26,632 nt of DNA from Larix sibirica (GCA_004151065.3 NWUY0300004462.1:9593-36224); one strand, 5' to 3'. Positions 1 to 10,226 are shown, counted from the first letter of the stretch. Notes: generated from the sequence alone by a model not told the origin. Translations and numbers: made by a program.

Positions 1-383
1 TGGGATCAACAATGATGTCCCGGTTCAATAGGAAGCAATAGAGGCAGAGCATATGGAAACTAGTACAATGAGTTGTGAGTCCATATGGCTTCACAGGTTA
101 CTTTCGGGATTGTTTGATCAAGAGTTGGAGCCCACGGTGATCTACTATGACATTCATAGTTGTATCAAACTCTTTGAGAATATAGTATTTCATGATCGAT
201 CCAAGCACATATAGATCAAATACTGCTTCATACGAGACAAGATTCAAAAGGGATCAGTTTAGAACCCACAAATCAATAGGTAGTTGATATTCTGACCAAT
301 GCCTTGGCAAAGGGAAAGTTTGAAGCATTTAGAGATAGACTTAGAATGGTGCATAATTATTTTCTTGATAAGAGGGAGTGTTG
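1..383 (+). pseudogene. Ty1/copia polyprotein, RNase H C-terminal fragment (decayed)
   Basis: This is the last part of a Ty1/copia Pol polyprotein, cut by the window start. In one frame from base 38 it reads IEAEHMETSTMSCESIWL, matching the family block (AEAEYMA...CEAIWL) ahead of the RNase H active-site region. It continues with QELEPTVIYYDIHSCIKL and FHDRSKHI. A stop codon near 211 falls where the family has the Asp of HIDIR, so a key residue is lost. More stops follow, and a frameshift near 280-295 moves the reading to another frame. There it ends as NALAKGKFEAFRDRLRMVHN and then DKREC, with the stop TGA lying just inside the LTR. That layout is usual for copia elements. The fragment cannot make a working enzyme. 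Family assignment is confident; the subfamily was not determined. Confidence 0.9.
365..378 (+). other. Polypurine tract of the copia element
   Basis: The purine-rich stretch ending AAGAGGGAG lies directly before the TGTTGA that begins the LTR. A polypurine tract primes plus-strand DNA synthesis in LTR retrotransposons. Its place between the end of Pol and the LTR fits this role. Confidence 0.75.
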
Positions 384-1107
384 AAAAAAGTAGCTCGAGC
401 AAGAAATTCTTGTATAGGTTAGGTGTGAACATGCGATAAGAAGTTCAAGACAATTTATTAGTGACCACTTAGTAAAAGTGGGAAATGATACCATCTTGTA
501 ATTTCGGATAATAAATAAAAGTGAAAGTCTATATTCCTTTGATCTCTTAGTCTTAGAAATCTATATGAAATGTTTTAGAGATTCTAGAATATTATTGAGT
601 TGGATTTGATATATTCCTAACCATAATCCTCTTTCTTAAGAGAAGGTGGTTACTAGGATTAAGGAGATTAGTTGAGATTGGTTGATAGAATCAAGGAAGT
701 TGGTTGCTAGAATCAAGGAGTTGGTTTCCAGAATCAAGGATGCTAGAATCAAGGAGATTAGTTATCTCTCTCAAAGCATAGATAGGATGAGATGGGAGGA
801 GAGGTTGTAGAACACACCAAGGAAGTTGTGTGAGGAGCAAACACAAGTGAATCCAAGGAGGAGAGAACACATATAACAGGAAGATGATCAATCAACAAGG
901 TGGAAGACTACTAGTATAGTACCATACAATGTCATACATGGCACAAAAGTTCCTTAGATTTCCATGTAGATGTACTGTTTCTTTTGAGTAGGCTGTAAAC
1001 CTTAGGTTGAGGTGTCATTGTAAGCTTTTATTATTAAATGATAAGTTGATTTGAAGGATAGAATTATTGTGTACTGCGTTTATGCTTTTGCTATTCATTT
1101 TCAACTA
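379..1107 (+). mobile_element. 3' LTR of the Ty1/copia element
   Basis: The LTR begins TGTTGAAAA directly after the polypurine tract. The right edge is inferred: TTTTCAACTA at about 1098-1107 is nearly the inverted complement of the start, with one base off the expected ending TTTTCAACA. This gives about 729 bases, normal for a copia LTR. The 5' LTR lies outside the window, so the edge and the target-site duplication cannot be confirmed. It contains a short minisatellite at 676-760. Confidence 0.65.
676..760 (+). repeat. Minisatellite of about 22 bases inside the LTR
   Basis: Three to four imperfect units built on TTGGTTGCTAGAATCAAGGA follow one another, the last truncated to TAGAATCAAGGAG. 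It is a local tandem expansion in the LTR. Its antisense reading gives the repetitive peptide LLDSS, which is not taken as a gene. Confidence 0.8.
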
Positions 1108-1196
1108 TATTTGTGATTGTTGCATGTTCATAATATTTATTTATGTTGTTAAATAAGTTCAGAATTGATTTATTTAATTAAAGAGAAACATAAGAT

Positions 1197-1485
1197 AAAA
1201 ATCACCTACGGCCTAAAAATTTACATAATATGCACCAATGCTCTTAAGACATACTAAAGAATTGGGGTGTCATTATCATATAGTGTGCATTGATAAAATC
1301 ATAATTAAAAAAACATCGCCAAAACAGTGCGATTAATATAATATTACACACTTATATGCATTGTTTTTGCACATTGTCCACTGCTATATTTGACAATTAA
1401 AAAAACACACAGGGCGATGTTTTTCAAATAAGAAATGCATCGATGCATTGTTACTATACAAAGTACAACGTGAACCGTGATTTTT
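1197..1485. repeat. Nested inverted repeats, possible MITE-like remnant
   Basis: The 12-base word AAAAACATCGCC at 1309-1320 is perfectly complemented by GGCGATGTTTTT at 1413-1424. An outer pair, AAAAATCAC (1197-1205) and GTGATTTTT (1477-1485), brackets it. The 13-base word AATTAAAAAAACA also recurs directly within it, near 1303 and 1396. A miniature inverted-repeat transposon is possible, but no target-site duplication or known terminal motif was identified. Confidence 0.4.
1434..1449. repeat. Perfect 16-base palindrome
   Basis: AATGCATCGATGCATT is its own reverse complement. It lies inside the inverted-repeat island. No protein-binding role can be assigned. Confidence 0.9.
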
Positions 1486-3179
1486 TTATAACTGACATCA
1501 ACAGGGTTTGAGATCTAATGTAATGAAAGGTCCCCATCCAACAAAGACCCTAATCCCCATACACAAATACACAAAGCCAATAAATATTGATTACTTAAAA
1601 ATATATATATTTATTAGTAGAGAGAATAAGCCTTATTGCTAGAGTATGGAGCAACATAAAACAAAAGAGAAGCAACAAGAAAAACAAAGTTTGCAATGGT
1701 GAAGGTAACTTTGAAACCCTTATGTTTTCTTTAAAATGCACTGTAAGTAATAATATGATGAAATGAAAAAAAATTATAATTTTTTAATTAATTGAGGGTA
1801 AATTTGAGATGAATAGAATGAAGTTACATACCCTAAATTTCTCATTTGCAAATATTTATGTGACCCATGGCAATCTCTTGCAAATCTAACTCTTTAGAAA
1901 AATATTTCCACTCCAAAGTCTTCCTTGGTAAATCTCTCTTGCATAAGTATCCCCTCTAAATTTTTGCAAAAGAATGAAATAATGACTGGATTTTTTTATA
2001 AACTTATTTTTACAAAATGAAATTCCCGCCCATTTTTTTGCTTGATATTTCGATGCATTGATGATAAATGCATGTAAAGTTTCTTTATTTTAAATTTGGC
2101 TTGCAGTACGCCTTATAGACATATGCAAAATATTGCGACATGTTGAATTAAACGCAACATATAAATAATGTACAATAGAAACAAAAGTGCAAACCTTTGC
2201 AATTAGAACTCTATAGAGGTTTTATTTTGCAGAGGTTTTCTTGTTGGTGTGTAGCATAATAACACAACAATGCATTTATGATACATATACGCATTGGTGT
2301 GGTATATGTGAATTAGACACATTGATTACTTTAAAAAGATCTTTGATTTTTTGAAGTTAGAATGTTACATGCTAGTTCCCAAAATTCATATTAAGAATGT
2401 AGACACACAATTATTACTGTTCTGTCTCAAATATAGAGAGGAAAAAGGTGACCAAATGGCCAATTCTTTAGATTTCAACTCATTCTATGGTATTCCAAAT
2501 TCACCCCCCGGCCATTTGTAGTAGCTCTAGATTCTATTTATGTTTTGATTATATTATTGAATTTATGATGTGTTTGCACATGCATTTGAATAATTATGCA
2601 TTGAATTTTCTAGGAGTGTGATTGGGGTTTGAGTTTGGATGTGTAAGATATTCCATCAAACATAAATGTCGTAAGATCTTATAAGGTGCAATATACCATA
2701 GATAAAATGTAGATACAAATTGAGAGCCACTTTTCCCCGCCAATTGTAACATGCCATTTTACGTCAATCATAGTGGGCCAATGGTACTTCACCATGAACT
2801 AGGTCTCTTTTATGACACCTTAATAGTGTATGGTGATTCAAAATATATAGGGTTTAAGGTAAACCCTCGAGATGTCTCAATATCCCATTATATTAATTAT
2901 CTACTACCAAATTTGACAACGTAATGCCTCCCACAGCGATCAAGGATCCGATAGGTGATATAAAAAGCCATGTAGGAAAAATTTCATATGCTCTCTATTT
3001 TAAAAGTTGGAAGCCAATTCAACTATGTTTTGTCCTAAATTGGCCAACCTATCTCCTTCTGTTGATTCAATTGAGGGTTCTAGTGATCCAAAGTATGATA
3101 TCAGTAATACCCAAAACATATTTACTAGGAGATCCAAAAAGGTGTACAAGTTGAGAGAAAAAATGTCCAAGTATACACC

Positions 3180-3614
3180 AAGGTCGGTTCAATTGTGTTG
3201 GGTAGTGATGACTTTTGTCTTCAGGTCCATATGCAAAGGAAACATGAAAATTTATCATGCCTATATAAATAAAAAATTAACCAAACATTGTGAAGAAATA
3301 CAAATACGCAATAATAAGCATGCACATAATAATGGCCAATATGTACCTTGGAAACCCTTTATCAAAAACCAACCTTCAAAAGATATCATTCATTACCCTT
3401 GGTTAATCCAACCAAGCCATGGCCAATCCGACAACACCAACCACATTAGGCATTTTACAATGGAGTTACTCAAGCCTTCAAATAGGCTTCATCACATACT
3501 AATACCATGGGTTACCCAAAACCATGGGCCCATAAACCACCAACAATAAACCCATTAATGAAGAAATCAAGGTTATCTTAATTACCCTATAACTGAGTCA
3601 CGTTTCACTTAACA
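3180..3614 (-). mobile_element. LTR of a minus-strand retrotransposon (3' LTR)
   Basis: On the minus strand an LTR appears to begin TGTTAAGTG at 3614, directly after a purine tract and the end of a putative Pol frame. A TATA-like ATTTATATAG lies near 3261-3270, about 345 bases in. The left end in window coordinates was not determined, so 3180 is only a working limit. The 180-codon frame that crosses this region on the + strand (3007-3549) matches no family I know and is taken as chance. Confidence 0.45.
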
Positions 3615-3810
3615 CTTCCCCCTTTAAACTTGACTTGGGGTAAACACCAATCCCCCTCACCTTTTTATGGTGCTTGGTTGTCTTCCTTGCCCATTGTTGG
3701 TTTATTTCACCCTTTTTGGTAATAATTGCATGATTACTAAGTCTAAAATAAATGTTGCAAATCTTGGGTTGTTTACCTTTCACATGCATTTGTTTCTCCC
3801 AAATAGTCAC
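3598..3810 (-). pseudogene. Putative C-terminal end of a retrotransposon polyprotein
   Basis: A 70-codon minus-strand frame ends GIGVYPKSSLKGEVL followed by SET, with its stop about 16 bases inside the LTR. This copies the layout of the copia element at the left of the window, where the Pol stop also falls just inside the LTR. The tail is similar in style to copia-type Pol C-termini, but no RNase H motif is readable, so the superfamily remains uncertain. The element's upstream part is lost or replaced by the DNA that follows at 3817. Confidence 0.4.
3615..3628 (-). other. Polypurine tract of the minus-strand element
   Basis: The minus strand reads TTTAAAGGGGGAAG directly before TGTTAAG. This is the expected arrangement for the 3' end of an LTR retrotransposon. 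Confidence 0.6.
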
Positions 3811-3816
3811 TAGTTA

Positions 3817-4140
3817 ATGTTATTTTCAGGTCCTCTTTATAGTCCGTCTAATTACTTGAATATTGTTAAATACAAACATAGAACTTTCATGTATAACATG
3901 TGCATGAATGGTTGTGCTTCCATAAACTTTAACAAGAAAAACCTGTTATATATCGACGGTCATCCATGCAATCATGGGAACATTGTAGGGTTCATAAAAT
4001 ACAATTGTAGGTGCTCTTTGTTTAGTGCAAATTGTTTGTTTGAGGGACATCCAATGGCAAAGAGTTATTTAAGACAACGAAAGCATTCAAATTTCTTGTT
4101 GTGTATGCAATACATAGTATTTCATAGTTTCTCTTTTTGA
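3817..4140 (+). pseudogene. Fragment with weak SET-domain-like motif
   Basis: An open frame of 107 codons follows an acceptor-like TATTTTCAG. Around codons 45-80 it reads YIDGHPCNHGNIVGFIK, then CRCSLFSANCLFEG. This resembles the plant SET-like pattern of an Asp-Gly, then Gly-Asn-Ile with Gly-Phe-Ile-Asn, then a Pro/Ala-Asn-Cys, seen in histone-methyltransferase-type domains. The rest of a SET domain, including the final catalytic Tyr region, is not seen. The start Met is not supported by context, so this would be an exon remnant and not a gene. It lies upstream of the CACTA transposase relic and could be captured host sequence. The assignment rests on remembered motif similarity only. Confidence 0.3.
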
Positions 4141-5016
4141 TGAATTGCTAATAAACTGTAATTTTCATGACCACCAATTGCTTGTAAAAGGCAACTAGCA
4201 ACAAGACTCATTTAAATGTTCCCATGGGGATTAAAAAATCACCGAGTAATTGTATTTTTGGATTTTCAATGGAGTTAATATAAATGTTTTACTTATTTCG
4301 ACATTTGTTTTATAAAGTGTTTGGTTGCATGTGTACTATTGGGAAAAATATTCCATGCTTCTAACAAATGTCCAGTCTAATATTTGAACAACTAAATGCA
4401 TTTTGTTTATTGATATCATTGATTTAATGTTCAATACTTTTGCGATTAGGATTCCAATGATGAGTGACTTGACTACCATCTACTATCAAATTGAAAGAAG
4501 GTTTTCAAGGGAACACAACTCGAAAAGGAATCATACCAAGCATCCTTGAATCAACTACCTATTCAATTTGCACTACATCACGAGTCACCAATTCATAATG
4601 TCTATAGTAACTCTACTTATTCACATGTTGGGGACAAAGATATTAATATATAGGCGGGTATGGATGATTTCTTATGGAATATCCATGCCACGAAAGGAAT
4701 GTTCTTACATGAACCAACAATACAAGTTAGGGGACAATACTCATATCACCAATACATTATATGAAAGCCTAAAATTTGCTTCTGCCACCCCTCTATTTGG
4801 ACATGGGTCAAGGATTACCCAACTAGGGACAACAATATTATTGTACAACTTGAAAGCAATGTATGGCATGTCATATGCATGTTTCTCGACACTACTGAGG
4901 TAACTAACCATTAAGTCCTGCATATTTTAATGAATCTCTTCACACAATTAGAAATGAAAAGGGAGTTGATGTATGCTTGATGATAGTGTACATTTCTATT
5001 GCCCACTATTTGTAGG
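4141..5016 (+). other. Upstream part of the CACTA relic, weakly defined
   Basis: No certain domain was found. An acceptor-like GCGATTAG precedes a stretch from about 4450 that may be the decayed N-terminal exon of the transposase. It includes GMDDFLWNIHATKGMF near 4657-4705 and a Trp-rich segment near 4780-4880. The next exon-like block begins after TTTGTAG at about 5014. No CACTA terminal inverted repeat was found. Confidence 0.3.
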
Positions 5017-7915
5017 TTCCTCAAAGATAAGGTATTTCCAAGTGATAATGCCCTCCATTGCAACTACGAATAGGTAAATGTTTTGCTGAAAAAGTTGGGT
5101 GTTGAGTACATATCATATCACACTTGTTCGAATGATTACATTATGTACAAAGGTGGATACACAGACACATATATGTGTCTAGAATGTGGGCATGATAGGT
5201 ACCATAAATAAATAAAAAATAGGGGCAAGACACATGGTGTTCCTCATAAGACGTTGAGGCACATGCCCATAGTCCCAAGGATTCAAAGGCTATTTCATTG
5301 TAAAGAATTAGTCATGTTGTAGAGGTGGCATGCCTCACACACAAGTTAGCCAATATGTATGTAGATCCAAAAGGATTCAATAGCCATGAAGCATATAGAG
5401 GATACATGGCCTAGTACAAGGCTTGACAAATTGAACAATGAAGCATGAAGCCTTTGATTAAGCATAGCCATGGATGGAGTTAACTCATATTCCCTCTAAA
5501 ACACCAACTATTTTGTTTGGTTAGTGGTAGTGGTATATAACAAGATCGTCCCTCCCCCCCTCGACCCCCATGATTTCCTGAAAATAATGAACATCTTATG
5601 TTGGCTCTTATAGTCCCTTGTTGAAGGAAAGTAAAGAGAATGGATGTCTACCTCCAACCATTGATCGACAAATTGAAGCAATAAGGGGACATGATATATG
5701 TATAGAATGTATACAATGCATCAAGACCTATGCCATAAGAGGGGCGTTTTACGTTGTATATAATATGTACATACACCATCTAGGATTATCTGGGACTAGG
5801 AGTTTGATCTAGCAAGCGTTTCAATTGATTTGTTTACATACCTAACGTTATTTGACATACTAAATTTGGTACAATTGTCTTCTTTGGCACTAGCAATATG
5901 TTTCATATACAACAATGTCACAGGCCTTGTAACAAAAGGGTAGCATGGATGTGAATGTTGTGGACCTTCTATGAAGGCTAGGTGGTCCAACCACTTATGA
6001 AATNTCAATGGACAATATCTCGAGGGTAATCCTTACAATATACCACCCTTATAGAAGAGCAACATCTACTTTCAATTGTAAACCAAAGAGAACTTGGAGA
6101 CTTGAAATATTGTCATCAACAAACTAGCTTACGACATATGACACAAAGAACAAGAAGGAAATCATAAAATTTAATTAAAATGGGGAACCTATGTTTGATG
6201 ATCCCAATTTTTTGACACATATGTTGAAAAAATTCCCATTAGGTTCAAAATAAATCTGTATTTTATGAGATTCCATATTGGGAGTATATTAAGATTGCCC
6301 ACTCACTAGATCCCATGAATATATTTAAAATGTTTCATCTTCTTCATGACACACATATCATAAAAAAAATGTAACACATTGGGTGTTACAGAGATCTTAT
6401 TTCTTCAAATACTAAAAAGAATATCGACCAAGAAAAGAAAGTAGAGGAGAGGTTGGTCCCTTATGGTCTTATAAAGAATGTAATATCTTATGAATTTTGA
6501 AAAAATATTATCTTTCTTTATTGGAGGATTTTATATTGGGTGTGAATATGATTTCTTCCTACATGTCAACTCTATGACATCATTTCACTCTAGAAGAACA
6601 TTTGTTGGGGTTGAATTGACATGACCATCTGAACCTTTTGAGGGTAAGTATGTTGATTACATGGTTATTATTTCTACAGTGTAGGTTATAATATGTTATG
6701 CACTCACATTTGCATGCCAATTAATTTTGTAGTGGTACTATCCTTTGTTCATGTGTGGTTGTGTGAACCATGATTCTCCATAGGACTTGCAACTTACCAT
6801 GTCTACATTATATGCATTTGTACATTGGATGACATCACAAGAGTTTGACATGGTTAGCATTCAATGGTGGATTCGAGATATGGCTCATATTATATGTTTG
6901 AGAGGAACTTCCCATGAGTTTTATAGACTTGCAAATCCATCTTCTAATTCACCTAGTTGATGAAATCAAATTGCTTAGGGTGGTTTGATGCCATTGGATG
7001 TTCTTCTTAGAGAGCAACATGAAATTTTTGAAGGGGTTTGTTTGACAAAGGGTAAAACTGTGGGTCTTTGGTGAAGGAGTACATGGTATATGAGTTATTC
7101 TATTATGCTAGCACTTACTTGAAGAAAATCAATGACACACCAAGCACAATGTTTTGGGATGACTAATGGGAAGAGGAAAAAAGGGAAGGGGAGATACTTC
7201 AAATGAATGGAATAAGGTGCATGTTAAAGAGTATGTCATTTATCATACTATTCATTTTGATTTCATGAATACATTAGCTAATTCTGAAATTAATGGCATC
7301 AATAAATTTGTTCTTTATAATCTATAGGTTACACAACCATGGGTCATGTTGTATGAAGAGAATAAAAGAAAATGGGATAGTGATGGGAAATAATTTAAAT
7401 GGTTGAATAGTAGAAGTGTGCATTATTTTTATAATTTAAAAGAAAATACGCCAATTATTTATCCCAACATTTGGGTGGATGATTGAATTAGAGAGGAATA
7501 TGGCACATCTAGTCATTACCTACATGGTGAGAAGGTTACACTAAACGTAGGGATCATGTGCAGTAACCTTATAATAATATCTCTATGTATAATAGTCACT
7601 TTATAATGCACATTTGAATTCAAATATGTATTATGTTTTTATTGATGATTGGGTTATTAGACATATGATGTTGTCCTATGTTTGAATTCTTATAGGTGCA
7701 ACTGTTCCCATCTATGTGGGAATATGGACATCATTTTCACACTGAGGATGTCAATGATGGATGTGTCACACTAGATTGTGTAGTGGAGGTAAAGTTTGAC
7801 CAATTAAGTTATGCTAGCCACCATGATCATAACCTAATAGAAGGGAAGTTAGGTTACATTGGAAAGATACAAGAGACCATGCAAGTGGACTTCTCATCTT
7901 TCCAATGTGTTATGT
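5017..7915 (+). pseudogene. CACTA (En/Spm) TNP2-type transposase, relic A
   Basis: This is a decayed transposase of the CACTA family, whose product cuts and moves the element from the nucleus. Blocks appear in family order, broken by many stops and frameshifts. The Cys-rich segment at about 5120-5215 reads CSNDYIMYKGG then CLECGHDRYHK. The block TLRHMPIVPRIQRLF lies near 5250-5300, followed by RWHASHTS. MDVYLQPLIDKLKQ is at about 5641-5682. GLVTKG, then CECCGPSMKARW, lies near 5916-5985. YEIPYWEYIKIAHSLDPMN is at about 6263-6320. A DUF4218-like segment (about 6885-7140) includes HLVDEIKLLRVV and then FFLESNMKFLKGFV. A DUF4216-like segment (about 7717-7905) includes YGHHFHTEDVNDG, KLGYIGKIQE and FSSFQCVML. 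An N lies at 6004. The family call is strong; function is lost. Confidence 0.88.
6004..6004. other. Single N in relic A
   Basis: An isolated unknown base is the first of three single Ns in the window. Sequence homology of relic A to relic B continues on both sides (CCGSMKARW-like block before, the PYN...RRAT-like block after), so no large piece seems to be missing here. Confidence 0.9.
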
Positions 7916-8046
7916 TGGTTTTTTTATTCCATGTTAGAAGACAAGTGAAGAGAATGGATGTTAACCTCCAACCATTGATTGATAAATTGAAGAACTTATG
8001 GGAAGGGACGCATATATACAATATATTAAGACCCATCCTAACATAG
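7696..8046 (+). pseudogene. Chimeric frame joining DUF4216 end to mid-transposase
   Basis: This 116-codon open frame crosses the A/B fusion. Codons 1-75 are the DUF4216-like end of relic A (GHHFHTEDVNDG, then GYIGKIQETMQVDFSSFQC). From about codon 76 it enters the middle of the transposase domain of relic B (VKRMDVNLQPLIDKLKNLW). In an intact TNP2 protein these segments lie in the reverse order. The frame is kept through the fusion, but nothing suggests it is expressed. Confidence 0.7.
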
Positions 8047-9480
8047 AGGTCTTTTATTTTGTATGGCATTTGCATTGCATACACGATGCACAATAATTCA
8101 AGGTTAGCAGTCTTTTATGGTAAGCATGTTGATTTATTTGTTTATATCTATAATGTTTCTTGACATACTTGATTTTGTGCAATTTTCTTCTTTGGTACTC
8201 ATGTGTTTTGTATACAATAACATCACAGGCCTTGCAAGAAAAGTTTATCGTGGATGTAAATGTTGTATACCTTCTACAAAGGCTAGGTGGTACAATCAAC
8301 TAAAAAATCCAGTGTACGACTACTCGAGTGTATTCCTTCCAGAAGATCACCCTTATAGAAGAGCAACATCTACTTACAATGGTAAACCATAGAGAAATCG
8401 AAGACCTAAAATATTGTCATTGGCATACTGGCTTAGGGAATATGACATAAAGAAGGAGAATGAATCTACAATTTTTTTTTATTTAAATAGGGAACCTATG
8501 TTTGATGATCTTGAATTTTTCAACATTATGTTGAGAAAATGGACATTCAAATGAAAAGGTATTTTATGAGCTTCCATATTGGGAGTATCTCAATATTGTC
8601 CACTTACTTGGTCCCATGTATATATTAAAAAACGTTTCATCGTTCTCTATATGGGCATATATCACATTTCTTAAAATACTAAAAGGAAACATTGTCCAAG
8701 AAAAGAAAGTAGAGGATAAGTCGGTCCATAGTGGTCTTTTAAAGAAGGTGATGTCCCATGGATTTTGAAGAAAGATGATCTTTCTCTAGTGAAATATGTT
8801 ATATTGGGTGAAAATGTGCCTTCTTTAAATGGGTTGAATCTATGATGTTGCTTCACCATAGAAGAACATTTGTCGGGACCATTTGGACCTTCTAAGGGTA
8901 TGGATGTCAATTACATGTTTTTTTTTTCCTGTAGTGCATGTTATAATATATGCTATACACTCATAATTTTGTGCCAAATAATTTTGTATGTGCTTATTTT
9001 GTAGTTCCATAATCCTTTGTTTGTGTGAATCGTGACTTCCAATGGGTCCTACAACTTACCATATCAAAATTATTTACATTTGTAGAATGGATTACATCAA
9101 AGAAGGTGTACATGGATAGAATTCCATAGTGATGTCGAGAGATAGCTGATATTTCTTGTATGCTTGAGAAGCTAATGCCTACAAGGTTTCATGGAATTAC
9201 ATTTCCATCTTCTAATTCACCTAACCAATGAGGTTAATTAACTAGAGTGGTTAGGTGTTGTTGTGTGTTCTTCTTATAGAGGTACATGAAATAGTTGAAG
9301 GAGTTTTGCGAGGAAGGAAAATCTTGATGTCTCTATGGCAGAGGTGTACATACTATATGAGTCGTTGTATTATACTAGTGAGGACTTGAAGCAAATCAAT
9401 GACACATCCAACATAGTGGTTTTGGACAACCAACAAGATGAGGACAAAAGGGAAGCACAACTACTTCAAATGAACAAAAA
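7910..9480 (+). pseudogene. CACTA TNP2-type transposase, partial relic B
   Basis: This is a second, diverged copy of the middle of the transposase, homologous to 5596-7215 and offset by about 2,314 bases at the left and about 2,266 at the right. It opens with RQVKRMDVNLQPLIDKLKNLW. It keeps the best-preserved block of the locus at about 8219-8390: NITGLARKVYRGCKCC, then LPEDHPYRRATSTYNGKP. Further on come FYELPYWEYLNIVHLLGPM (about 8562-8620), LSLVKYVILGENVPSLNG (near 8770-8830) and a DUF4218-like tail with NLDVSMAEVYILYESLYYT (about 9325-9380). There is no N-terminal part and no DUF4216 segment. Frameshifts and stops are fewer than in relic A in some blocks. The left edge is a sharp fusion to relic A. 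Confidence 0.85.
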
Positions 9481-9765
9481 ATACAATTATAAAGTGTAGG
9501 GTCCCTCCTTGGTCCCTTGTAAAATAATATAATTTCTGTTTCTTTTCAATGTTTTTGTTTCTGTATAAAATTTCTAATTATTTTATGGTTTTGTTTCTGT
9601 TCAATGTGCAGGTAAAGGAATTTACTGGTCTGTAAAATTTTGCAGATGTAAATAGATGTACTATATTACCCTTTCTACCATATACAAAATTTCATGTGCA
9701 GTATATACATATTCAAATAATTTCATTAATTATAACCTAAAATAGGTAGCAAATAACACAACTAG
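9481..9765. other. T-rich non-coding stretch after relic B
   Basis: No domain is readable. The word TTTCTGTTC/TTTCAATG recurs twice near 9536-9610 with a T-rich background. It may be the 3' non-coding part of the CACTA element, but no terminal repeat was found. Confidence 0.35.
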
Positions 9766-10140
9766 ATGGAAATTTATACCTGTAGATTAGCAAATTTGTC
9801 CCTTGAAGCTCCTTCTTGTCCCTGCAACTGCAAGCTCTTTCCTACCCAAAACTCAACCAACCCAAATCAATCTGCCACCCTACCAACTGGAGAGGTCTCA
9901 CTGACCACCCAACTCCAAGAATCTCTTCCTGGACCCCCGAGCCCAAACTGAGTACAAGTTCCCCAACCAGTGCTTCTCCCCCAAATTTTCCTCCAATTAC
10001 TCCTCTGTTCTCCAATTCTTCCTCCTTTTGACCCTAAATCCAAAGATCCCCCTACTTCACTCTCGTTCCTCCTATCTAACCCTTCCTCTTCCACCGACTC
10101 ATCCCTACCATTACTACCCTTATCCCCCCATAGTTAATGC
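9766..10140 (+). other. C-rich, pyrimidine-biased island of unknown origin
   Basis: Base composition changes sharply from AT-rich surroundings to C-rich and pyrimidine-biased on the + strand. One + frame from 9766 runs to about 10135 with a single stop near 9949. It reads as Pro-, Ser- and Leu-rich, for example PPSPN before the stop and PPFDPKSKDPPTSLSF after it. It could be a captured 5' coding exon, a LINE leader, or a non-coding low-complexity tract. No family match can be given. It is cut off 87 bases later by the N at 10227. Confidence 0.4.
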
Positions 10141-10226
10141 TTCCCCCAGTTTTCTTGAGCCCAACAACTTGACTCAAATTATAAATTAATAAATATATAG
10201 TGCATGGGTTGGGTCACCTACCAACC

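Larger units (their letters stand above)
1108..3180. other. AT-rich non-coding stretch, no gene seen
   Basis: No reading frame, RNA gene or transposon domain was recognised here. It holds a palindrome-rich island (1197-1485) and many scattered copies of the word GCATTG or its complement around 1230-1450 and 2040-2330. It is probably degraded transposon DNA of unknown class. Confidence 0.5.
4450..9480 (+). mobile_element. CACTA-class DNA transposon remnant, rearranged
   Basis: This span groups relic A, relic B and their probable 5' sequence. The domain order and TNP2 motifs identify the superfamily. Terminal repeats starting CACTA and 3-base target duplications were looked for by eye and not found, so the outer limits are those of the coding relics only. 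Confidence 0.7.

Noticed and set aside
1730-1800. Poly-A/T tracts as a LINE or processed-pseudogene tail
   Set aside because: No upstream reverse-transcriptase or gene homology and no flanking target duplication were visible.
3007-3549. 180-codon open frame on the + strand, longest in the window
   Set aside because: It has no recognisable domain, overlaps a likely minus-strand LTR, and its composition is not protein-like. In AT-rich decayed DNA a frame of this length can arise by chance.
4561-4580. CACTACATCA as a CACTA terminal repeat
   Set aside because: It sits within possible coding sequence of the same element and has no inverted partner downstream of 9480.
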